64,000 nucleotides of DNA, taken from JAVDCA01 sp035293985 (lineage in GTDB: Bacteria; Pseudomonadota; Alphaproteobacteria; Rhizobiales; Xanthobacteraceae). A program made the position numbers and the translations under genes. Shown piece after piece: positions 40,701-47,070 of this stretch. The first letter of the stretch is position 1, and each line of letters begins with the position of its first letter. The notes beneath the pieces were generated by a model. That model saw only the letters and a program-made list of their open reading frames with translations, did not search any database and was not told where the DNA came from. Where the stretch lies: the NCBI GenBank assembly GCA_035293985.1, contig DATGLS010000014.1:247508-311507 (forward strand), read 5' to 3'.

Positions 40701-40988
40701 GGTGACGCGCACGAACGAGAGGCCGTAGAACGAGGTCGAGCGGATCACGTCGACCCCGGGCGTCGCCGCGAGGCCGACCTCCATCGGGATCGTGTAGTAG
40801 CGCTCCATCTCCTCGGCCGACTGGCCGGGCGCCTGCGCGGTGATCTCGAGAATGACCGGCGCGGGGTTGGGATAGGCCTCGATATTGAGCTTCGAGAACG
40901 CGACCAGGCCGGCGCCGACGAACACCAGCAGGCCGAGCAGCACGATCGGCCGCCGCGTCAGTCCGAAGGTGATCAGGCCTTTCAGCAC
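37743..40988 (-). CDS. Heavy-metal-type RND efflux transporter (CzcA/CusA-like)
   Basis: Inner membrane, proton-driven antiporter of 1081 residues with the twelve-helix RND layout and two large periplasmic loops. The TM4 stretch GAVDFGIIVDAAVILVENI (about residues 400-418) keeps the two Asp and Glu found in HME-type pumps (DFG..VD..V.VEN), which argues for metal rather than drug export. Other typical stretches are LNIEAYPNPAPVILEI near the N-terminus and GVSVMSGILIINSYH near the C-terminus. The C-terminus ends in an Ala/Pro-rich tail. It lies 19 bases after the MFP gene. The metal is not evident; a CzcC-type factor is divergent. Confidence 0.92.
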   Translation of the reverse strand: MLKGLITFGLTRRPIVLLGLLVFVGAGLVAFSKLNIEAYPNPAPVILEITAQAPGQSAEEMERYYTIPMEVGLAATPGVDVIRSTSFYGLSFVRVTFQYGVDYYFALTQAEISLQQNVTLPNNVVPQIQGGSLVGEIFRYQLVGPPHFGLSNLRTVQDWILQRRLLTVPGVVQVNTWGGTTKEYEVEVDLQKLDAYNVTLPQVISAIGNANLNVGGRTINIGQQSVNIRGVGLMNSGGDADLTQGFNVDDIENVVLAQQNGVPVYVKDVARVHVGNVPRLGQAGRDKDDDVIEAIVIMNRTLHTNEVTARVKAEIDKINADGSLPPGVKLKPFYDRTSLVAVTTSTVLHNLVFGCVLIFLIQWMFLGDLRSAIIVGANIPFALFFSIVILVARGEDANLLSLGAVDFGIIVDAAVILVENIYRNFQSPPAERQALLAQLAAGRWGPDPTQRGGADAPTWTDRLRMILISTLQVDRAVFFSTAIIVAAFIPLFTMQGVEGQIFGPMARTYGYALVGALIATFTVTPCLASLLVPEHLAEVETMLVRGLRRVFTPVLRWSLAWRKATIVAGLVFLLIVGFIGSRLGSEFLPALEEGNLWIRASMPPTISLEAGEPIVAKIRRILLRYPEVITVVSQHGRPDNGSDAAGFFNAEFFVPLKAFDEWPHNYTKDMLIADLQKDFDKEFVGIDFNFSQYIQDNVEEGLSGVKGANSIKIIGPDLVTLERIAGDVLKQMEQVSGVTDLGVFRVLGQPNLNITIDRRQAARYGLNVGDVNTVVQAALGGTQATTLLEGERQFGVTVRLAPQYRDSIEAVKKIKVGVQTPNGNAYIPLSSLASISLDTGASYIYREKNQRFIPIKFSVRGRDLAGAVAEGQERIAQHVKLPTGYRIEWAGEFQGLQQAKKRLAVIVPITLVLIMVLLYGLFNSLRDSLMALLGIPFAVCGGILGLYVSGLDFSISAAIGFISLFGVSVMSGILIINSYHRLASPDVPAIETMFRVVEQQMRPILMMALSACIGLLPAAVSTGIGSQVQRPLATVIVGGMFIGPIMLLVVVPALQSIFLERQPPAAAAAPPAEADPSPSEP

Positions 40989-41007
40989 CGGATGTCCCGC
41001 CCGGCCA

Positions 41008-42210
41008 TCAGCGGCTCGACGTCGAGAGCGCGTTGCTCAAGAACAGCGCGCCTTCGGTCGCGACCTGCTCGCCCGCCTTCAGCCCCGTGAGGATCTGGTC
41101 GTACCCGTCATGCTGCAGGCCGATCGTGACGGTGCGCTTGACGAAGCGCCGGCGATCGGTGGTCACCCACACCGTCATGGTGCCGTCGCCCTCGCGCACC
41201 ACCCCGTCATGCGGCACCGCGGGCGAGCGCGCCGGATCGCCGGTGCGGATGACGAAGTTGGCGAACATGCCGGAGCGCAGCTGGTGCTGCGGATCGCTGA
41301 TCTCCGAGCGCACCAGCACGCGGCGCGTCGCCGGATCGACGCTCGCGCCGATGGTCGTGATCTTCCCCTCGAACACGCGCCCCGGAAACGCGAGCACGCT
41401 GACCTTGACCTCCTGGCCGACGCGGAACGCCGGGCTGTCGGCCTCGGCCACGTTGGCGAGCATCCACATTGTGGAGATGTCGGCGACTGCGTAGGGGGCC
41501 GGCGGATTGCCCGGCTGCACGAACAGGCCCGGCGCCGCATTGCGCGCGGTGATGCGTCCGCTGATCGGGCTCGGCACCACGAGCTTGGGGTCGGCGATGC
41601 GCTCGGCGATGATGCGGTCTATCTCGGCGTCGGTCTTGCCGAACAAGCGCACGGAGTCGCGCGCGGCGCGCAACGTTCCCTCCGCGCTCTGCTGGTCGGA
41701 AACGGCCTGCTCGAGGTCCTTTTGCGACACCGCGTGCGTCGTATAGAGCTCGCGCATCCGTTCGAGATTCTTGCTGGTGAGCTGCAGCACACCGGCCGCC
41801 GCGATCAGGTTCGATTCCGCCTGCAGCAGATCGGGGCTGTCGATGGTGAACAGCGTCTGCCCCTTGTTCACGTCGTCGCCGACCTTGGCGAAGAGGCCGA
41901 CGATGCGGCCCTGGTACGGGGTGAACACCGGCACCGTCATGTCCTCGTCGAAGTCGATGCTGCCGACGGCGGTCTTCTCGATCGGAAACTCACGTGCGCC
42001 GACGACGTCGACTTTCACCAAGGCGAGCTGAGTCTCGCTGAGCTCGATCGTATTGGCGTCGGCGTGCTGGTCCGTCGGGCTGGCCGCGTCGGCGCGCTCC
42101 GCCGCGGCCGGCCGCGGCGCCCCGCCGTCGCGCAGCAGCCAGGCGCCGCCCGCGAGCAACACCGCCGCGATGGCCACGGTGCCGACGACGACGGTTTTTT
42201 TGACGGCCAT
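41008..42210 (-). CDS. Membrane fusion protein of the heavy-metal RND pump (CzcB-like)
   Basis: A 400-residue periplasmic adaptor anchored by an N-terminal hydrophobic segment (about residues 5-26, VVVGTVAIAAVLLAGGAWLL). The order is typical: an N-terminal linker, a barrel-sandwich half GRIVGLFAKVGDDVNKGQTL, an alpha-hairpin, the second half VPSPISGRITARNAAPGLFV, a beta-barrel domain, and the C-terminal membrane-proximal domain. It links the RND pump with an outer membrane factor. It is the first gene of the pump unit; the NodT-type factor gene at 42438 is divergent, so a shared bidirectional promoter is likely in the 227-bp gap. Confidence 0.92.
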   Translation of the reverse strand: MAVKKTVVVGTVAIAAVLLAGGAWLLRDGGAPRPAAAERADAASPTDQHADANTIELSETQLALVKVDVVGAREFPIEKTAVGSIDFDEDMTVPVFTPYQGRIVGLFAKVGDDVNKGQTLFTIDSPDLLQAESNLIAAAGVLQLTSKNLERMRELYTTHAVSQKDLEQAVSDQQSAEGTLRAARDSVRLFGKTDAEIDRIIAERIADPKLVVPSPISGRITARNAAPGLFVQPGNPPAPYAVADISTMWMLANVAEADSPAFRVGQEVKVSVLAFPGRVFEGKITTIGASVDPATRRVLVRSEISDPQHQLRSGMFANFVIRTGDPARSPAVPHDGVVREGDGTMTVWVTTDRRRFVKRTVTIGLQHDGYDQILTGLKAGEQVATEGALFLSNALSTSSR

Positions 42211-42437
42211 GGTCCGGAGTCGGGTTCAGCTGGGTCCAGCAGCCTCGGAACGGGCGGTGAACGGGATCGAGGCGACGACGATTGGCAGTCCCGACAATAC
42301 CCGGTCTACTGTGACAAATAACAGTTCATTACTAGGCTTTTCCCCGCTTGATGTGGCCGGCGGCGGGTGTTTTGCCCCTGCATTCTCGGCTAGTCTCGGT
42401 GATGGCGCGACCAGTGGGTCGTCGGGCGGGAAGTACG

Positions 42438-43982
42438 ATGTTCGTCAAGCGTTGTAGCAAGACCGCCGCCCTGGCGGTCGCGGCGCTCCTGTCCGGCTGC
42501 GCCGTCGGACCCGATTTCAAGGCGCCCGTGCCGCCCGACGTCGATCGCTACACCCGCGAGCCGCTGCCCGCGCACACCGCCTCCACCGACAGCGCCCAGG
42601 GCGCCGCGCAGCATTTCGACACCAGACGCGACATCCCGGGCGACTGGTGGAAGGTCTTTCACTCGCGCGGCCTCACCATGCTGATCGAGGAATCACTCGC
42701 CGCCAACCCGAACCTGCAGGCCGCGCTGGCGTCGCTGCGCGCCGCCAAGGAAAGCGTCTACGCCCAGCAGGGTAAGTTCTTCCCGACCGTGCAGGCCAAT
42801 TTCTCGCCCAGCCGGCAGCGCACCTCAGCATCGCTCTCGCCGGTGCCGGCGAACGGCGACAATCAGTTCAACCTCTACACCGCGCAGGTGCTGGTCTCGT
42901 ATACGTTCGACGTCTGGGGCGGCAATCGCCGCATGGTCGAGCAGCTCGAGGCACTCGCCGACGTGCAGCGCTTCCAGGTCGAGGCCGCCTACCTGACGCT
43001 CACCTCCAACATCGTGGTCGCGGCGATCCAGGACGCCTCGTTGCGCGCGCAGATCGATGCCACCAACGAGCTCATCGCCATCAACGAGCGCATGCTCAAG
43101 CTGCTCGACGAGCAATACAAACATGGCCTGATCAACCGCAGCGATCTCGCGGCGCAGGAGGCCGCGCTGGCGCAGACCCGGGCGACGCTGCCGCCGCTGC
43201 GCAAGCAGCTCGCGGTGCAGCGCGACCTGCTCACCGCCCTCGTCGGCCGCTTGCCGAGCCAGGAGCCGTCGGAGCGCTTCCGCCTGGCGACGCTGCGTCT
43301 GCCGGTCGACGTGCCGCTGAGCCTGCCGGCGCAGCTCGTCGAGCAGCGCCCCGACGTGCGCGCTGCCGAGGAGCAGCTGCATGCCGCGGGCGCCCAAGTC
43401 GGCGTGGCGATCGCCAACATGCTGCCGAACATCTCGCTCAGCGCCAATGGCGGCTACACGGCGACCCAGCTCGCGGCGCTGACGTCGCCGGCGAACGCGT
43501 TCTGGTCCCTCGCCGGCAACGCGACGCAGACGGTGTTCGACGGCTTTGCGCTGCTGCACCAGGAGCGCAGCGCCGAGGCGACGTTCCAGCAGGCCGCCTG
43601 GGCCTACAAGGCGACCGTGATCGCGGCGTTCCAAAATGTCGCCGATTCGCTGAAAGCGCTGCAGAACGACGCCGATGCGCTCAGGGCTGCGCGCGACTTC
43701 GAACGCGCCGCGCACACCAGCCGTGACCTTGCCGAGCAGCAGTTTCGCGCCGGCAATGCAAGCTTCATCGTGCTCCTGAACGCGCAGCAGACTTATCAAC
43801 AGGCCCGCCTCGCGCTGGTGCAGGCGCAGGCCAATCGCCTGGCGGATACGGCGGCGCTCTACCAGGCGCTCGGCGGCGGCTGGTGGAACCGGGCGGAGCT
43901 GGTGGAGCAGAAGCTCGATGTCGGGACGATGCAGGCCAAGCCGGTCGAGCGGAAATCGAACGAAACGGGGATCCTTCCATGA
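42438..43982 (+). CDS. Outer membrane efflux factor, NodT family lipoprotein
   Basis: A 514-residue TolC-like trimeric outer membrane channel of the RND NodT type. It has a signal peptide ending in lipobox LLSGC (Cys near residue 21) followed by AVGPDFKAPVPP. The protein shows two internally similar OEP halves, with LVSYTFDVWGGNRR and LVEQRPDVRAAEEQLHAAGA as family landmarks, and ends YQALGGGWW followed by a short tail. I chose the ATG at 42438 with GGGAAG-like sequence 5-9 bases upstream. Its stop overlaps the next gene's start as ATGA. It is divergent from the CzcB-like gene. Confidence 0.93.
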   Translation: MFVKRCSKTAALAVAALLSGCAVGPDFKAPVPPDVDRYTREPLPAHTASTDSAQGAAQHFDTRRDIPGDWWKVFHSRGLTMLIEESLAANPNLQAALASLRAAKESVYAQQGKFFPTVQANFSPSRQRTSASLSPVPANGDNQFNLYTAQVLVSYTFDVWGGNRRMVEQLEALADVQRFQVEAAYLTLTSNIVVAAIQDASLRAQIDATNELIAINERMLKLLDEQYKHGLINRSDLAAQEAALAQTRATLPPLRKQLAVQRDLLTALVGRLPSQEPSERFRLATLRLPVDVPLSLPAQLVEQRPDVRAAEEQLHAAGAQVGVAIANMLPNISLSANGGYTATQLAALTSPANAFWSLAGNATQTVFDGFALLHQERSAEATFQQAAWAYKATVIAAFQNVADSLKALQNDADALRAARDFERAAHTSRDLAEQQFRAGNASFIVLLNAQQTYQQARLALVQAQANRLADTAALYQALGGGWWNRAELVEQKLDVGTMQAKPVERKSNETGILP

Positions 43983-44317
43983 TCAGGCAGCTGTTGTTCG
44001 TGTTGCTCGCACCGCTCACGGCGCTGGCCTTCGCCGGCCCCGGCTACGCGACCCCGCTCGCGACCGCGCCGGCGGGTCTCGCCGCCGATGCGGGCGCGCG
44101 GTTGCCGCTGACGCGCGTCGATTGGCAGGACCCGGCCTTGCTGCCGCGTCGCTTCCGCAATCACTGCACGCCGACCGACTGGTCGGGGCGCCACTATTGC
44201 GAGAACCACTGCGGCCGCGGCTACGAGTTCTATTACTGCTCGCACGACTCGTTCGGTTGCTGCCATGTCGGCTACGGCTATTGCGACTGGCACGGCGAGC
44301 TGCGCTGCCATCCGTAA
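43979..44317 (+). CDS. Cys-rich secreted small protein coupled to the outer membrane factor
   Basis: A 112-residue protein with a signal peptide (LLFVLLAPLTALAFAGPGYA, cleavage near residue 25). The mature C-terminal half is rich in Cys, His, Tyr and Gly: RNHCTPTDWSGRHYCENHCG, YEFYYCSHDSFGCCHVGYGY, CDWHGELRCHP, eight Cys in about 50 residues. This may be a disulfide-knotted peptide or a metal-binding periplasmic protein. Its ATG overlaps the outer membrane factor stop (ATGA), so production is tied to the efflux pump. No known family recognised. Confidence 0.8.
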   Translation: MIRQLLFVLLAPLTALAFAGPGYATPLATAPAGLAADAGARLPLTRVDWQDPALLPRRFRNHCTPTDWSGRHYCENHCGRGYEFYYCSHDSFGCCHVGYGYCDWHGELRCHP

Positions 44318-44344
44318 GCGCGGCGCATTGCCTTTCGGCGGCTC

Positions 44345-44770
44345 CTAGCCGCCCTTCGTCTGACAATAGGCGTACAGCGCGTCATACGCCGGAAACTGCC
44401 GCGCCATGTTGTCGAAGTCGTCCTTGCTCGTGGCCTGGAAGCCCGTCGCGTAGGCATAGAGGCCCGCCGACTCGGGGGTGAGGTCGCGGTGTGGGGTGTC
44501 CGCGCCGCGCACGATCAGGGCGAGGCGCTTGAGGCCGGGATCGTCGATCTTGTACTTCGCCAGGATCGCGTCGAACGAGCACTCGTCGCCGTGGTGGCCG
44601 AGCTCGACGTCGGGCACATCATAGGGAATGGCTTGCTCGTGCGCCGCGACCGTCATCACCTGATCGGCCGGGACGAACAGGAACTCCGGCGCGCGATCGA
44701 TGAAGCGGCTGATCAGCCAGGGACATGCGATACGGTCGACGCGTGCTTTCTCTCGAGTTACCCATTTCAT
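44345..44770 (-). CDS. ChrB C-terminal domain protein (chromate resistance-like)
   Basis: A 141-residue protein corresponding to the C-terminal domain of ChrB: KWVTREKARVDRIACPWLIS RFIDRAPEFLFVP at the start and LGHHGDECSFDAILAKY in the middle. In full-length ChrB this domain follows an N-terminal region and regulates or supports chromate efflux by ChrA. Here the N-terminal part is absent and there is no ChrA in the window, so chromate resistance cannot be claimed. The conserved Cys, His and Asp residues may bind metal or a substrate. It follows a beta-propeller gene by 25 bases, in the same orientation. Confidence 0.88.
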   Translation of the reverse strand: MKWVTREKARVDRIACPWLISRFIDRAPEFLFVPADQVMTVAAHEQAIPYDVPDVELGHHGDECSFDAILAKYKIDDPGLKRLALIVRGADTPHRDLTPESAGLYAYATGFQATSKDDFDNMARQFPAYDALYAYCQTKGG

Positions 44771-44795
44771 GTCTCTCTCCTTTGTTCGGTGAACA

Positions 44796-45737
44796 TCAGC
44801 CGATCTGATAGATCGCGGCGCGATGCGTCGCGGGCAGGAACGCGTAGAGGCGGTCGCCCGCGGGCGACAGCGCGGTCGTGTGCGCGCCCTTTTCGGATGT
44901 GACGCTGCCGATCCGCTCCATCGGCGAGGTCGCGAAGACGTCGATCACGCCGGGGTCGCCGATTGCGACATAGAGCTGACGTCGCTGGCGGTTGAAGAAA
45001 ACGACGTCCGGAACCCCGCTGAGCGGGCGCTCGTCCATGATGCGCCCCGAACTCGCGTCGAGGGTGACGAGGATGCCGGCATCGCACGCACAGAACAGCC
45101 GGTGGGTGGCGATGTCGAGGTCGAGCCCGTGCGGTCCGCTTGCCGGCACCGCGATCGTGCGGGAGACGCGCGTGGGGTCGCGCGCGTCGATCGCGACGAT
45201 CAGCGCCGGATCGGCGATGTTGACGTAGAATTCATCGGCGTCGGGATCGTACAGCGCCCAGCGTGTCCGGCCCGGCACGGGAATCGAGCAGCGCATGCGC
45301 CCCGCGTCGAGATCCACCACGGAAAGCGTGCAGGAGTTTGCGATGGCGGGATCACCGATGTTGGCGGCGAGGAGCACGCCGCGACGCAGGTCGAAGGCGA
45401 GCCCGTTCGGACGCACGCCGACTGCGATCTTGCGCAATTGCGGAGCAGGTCCCGGCGGGAATATCGCGACCGTGTTCTCCGCGCGGGCGGACGCGATGAT
45501 CAGTTGCGCCTCGTCGCTGACGAGAACGCCCGCGACGCCCGGCAGGCCGGCGACGCTGAACTGGTGACGGCCGGAGGCGGGATCGAAAACATCGACCGCA
45601 TCGTTTGCCGTGTGGGCCACGTAGACATGGCCGCTGGCGGCATGAACGGCGGCATGATCGAAGCCCCCGGCAGCGGAATGCGCCGGCAGGTCGACATGGC
45701 CGACGAGGCACAGTGGATCGTGGGTGATGACCGTCAT
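44796..45737 (-). CDS. YncE-like beta-propeller protein
   Basis: A 313-residue protein with repeated beta-propeller blades typical of YVTN/NHL-like or cytochrome d1-like folds: HVYVAHTANDAVDVFDPASG, LLAANIGDPAIANSCTLSVV, FYVNIADPALIVAIDARDP, LFCACDAGILVTLDASSGR, LYVAIGDPGVIDVFATSPME, with GD(P)A near blade turns. No signal peptide, so cytosolic unless the start is further upstream. The ATG at 45737 has GGAG 8 bases upstream. Substrate unknown. It pairs with the ChrB-domain gene; such pairs occur in rhizobial genomes by recollection. Confidence 0.82.
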   Translation of the reverse strand: MTVITHDPLCLVGHVDLPAHSAAGGFDHAAVHAASGHVYVAHTANDAVDVFDPASGRHQFSVAGLPGVAGVLVSDEAQLIIASARAENTVAIFPPGPAPQLRKIAVGVRPNGLAFDLRRGVLLAANIGDPAIANSCTLSVVDLDAGRMRCSIPVPGRTRWALYDPDADEFYVNIADPALIVAIDARDPTRVSRTIAVPASGPHGLDLDIATHRLFCACDAGILVTLDASSGRIMDERPLSGVPDVVFFNRQRRQLYVAIGDPGVIDVFATSPMERIGSVTSEKGAHTTALSPAGDRLYAFLPATHRAAIYQIG

Positions 45738-46298
45738 GGTGATCGCTCCAAGCGCTTGCCGATGCGTCGAGGGACGCATCGCGCGAAGCTGCAGCACTTG
45801 GGCGACATGCCTTGGCGTGACCGGGCGTCTGCAATGGGCCCGGCGGGACAGACGAGTCTCAGCGCGGGGCGGCGGGGTAGCCGCCGACGCCGGGAGACCA
45901 CCGTGATCGCTTCGGGAATGATCGAGGGGTGCCGAAATAATTCGGGCCGTCCATGCACGCGCTCCTCTTGGACCAGTGCGGTCCCGGGTTGCGCAGAGCT
46001 TGGACGACCCTGACCGGCCGTCTGCGGGGAGTCTGCAGGTTCCCCGTGGAGGAGAGGCTAGATCAATTGCGCGCGTCGCGCAACCGGCATCGCGATGACC
46101 AGCGCTCGACGACCTGATCTTTCTTCCGGACGGCAACGCACTTGCCAGATCACTAGCTCGTGAGTGTCGTTTGCGCCCCCGTCGGCGCAACTTGCGGGTC
46201 GCGGCAACGTTGAGTGCTGCAGGGGAACCGCAGACTCCCCATCAGGCGGGTTCCGTCCAAGCTCTGCGCAACGCTCGACGTTGTCGAGAGGATTGCGC
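45738..46298. other. Divergent promoter region with a long inverted repeat
   Basis: 561 bases between the beta-propeller gene (minus) and a secreted protein gene (plus). No coding signal. Its main feature is the inverted repeat listed separately. Outside it no promoter boxes could be assigned with confidence. Confidence 0.6.
45989..46272. repeat. Composite inverted repeat in the divergent promoter region
   Basis: GTTGCGCAGAGCTTGGACG at 45989-46007 is repeated perfectly inverted at 46254-46272. Inside, GGGGAGTCTGCAGGTTCCCC (46027-46046) is repeated inverted at 46222-46240 with one base missing. The order is mirrored, and each inner block is itself a dyad (GGGGA to TCCCC). Spacers differ (19 and 13 bases), so the outer and inner blocks look like conserved sites, not a simple recent duplication. 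Confidence 0.9.
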
Positions 46299-47012
46299 AT
46301 GGACGGACGGACGACCTCAATCCTGGACAGCATCTTACGCGAGCGAGCCGGCACCGGCGCAGCACGGCCGTTCGGGGGTATGCCCGCAAGACGGGTGGCC
46401 CATATTCTGGCTGTCGTCGCAATCGCCGCGGGCCTGCCCACGCTGGCGAACGGGGACATCATCGGCCCGGCAACCGATCAGGCGGATGCCGCGGTCGGGA
46501 CGCGCCGCCCATCCACAGCCCCGCCGACCAGTGCATCGATGCAGCTGCCGGCGGCGATCGCGCGTTTCGGCGAAGCCGAGCCCTCCATTGGGCCACATGT
46601 ACCGCACGTCGCCATCTATCGAGCGGACGCGCCACAGAACTTCGAGATCGATCTTCGCCTCAATCCGACGTCGGACGCGGCGGAAGGCGGCATTGCGCTC
46701 CGTTTTCTGAGCCCGCGCGACTATTACGCGGTCCGCATCGACGGCCGTCGCGAACGGGTCGCGTTTTTGCGGGTGAGCGACGGTCGCGCCGAGGAAATCG
46801 TGAGCGCGGAGCGACGCGTGGCCGCCAATGCCTGGCACAGCCTGAGCGTCCGAGCGGAGGGCAATCGATTCACCGTTACGCTCGATGGGACCTGGCTGTT
46901 CACCGCCTACGACGCGACGCTGCGTGAGGCTGGCCGGCTGGCGGTGTGGACCGCGCCCGGAAGCGGTGTGCGTTTTGACGCGATCGCCGTCAGGGCGTTG
47001 GCGCCGGAGTAA
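46299..47012 (+). CDS. Secreted LamG/concanavalin-like protein, unknown function
   Basis: A 237-residue protein. After a basic leader it has a hydrophobic segment VAHILAVVAIAAGLPTLANG (signal peptide or anchor). The C-terminal 140 residues look like a concanavalin/LamG-like jelly roll as found in DUF1080-type proteins: NFEIDLRLNPTSDAAEGGIA, LRFLSPRDYYAVRID, NAWHSLSVRAEGNRFTVTLD GTWLF, GRLAVWTAPGSGVRFDAI. A sugar-binding role is possible. GAGAGG lies about 7 bases before the ATG at 46299; a later start at 46380 would give a cleaner signal peptide. Divergent from the beta-propeller gene. Confidence 0.7.
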   Translation: MDGRTTSILDSILRERAGTGAARPFGGMPARRVAHILAVVAIAAGLPTLANGDIIGPATDQADAAVGTRRPSTAPPTSASMQLPAAIARFGEAEPSIGPHVPHVAIYRADAPQNFEIDLRLNPTSDAAEGGIALRFLSPRDYYAVRIDGRRERVAFLRVSDGRAEEIVSAERRVAANAWHSLSVRAEGNRFTVTLDGTWLFTAYDATLREAGRLAVWTAPGSGVRFDAIAVRALAPE

Positions 47013-47070
47013 TCCATGCGCATAGCGAGGGAAAAAATCGGCTCACGCTCAGGGACGCTGACGCCGGAGC

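Noticed and set aside
38049..41090. A plus-strand open frame of about 1000 codons
   Set aside because: It runs antisense to the whole CzcA-like gene, is rich in Arg, Asp, His and Glu with no domain, and results from the high GC content.
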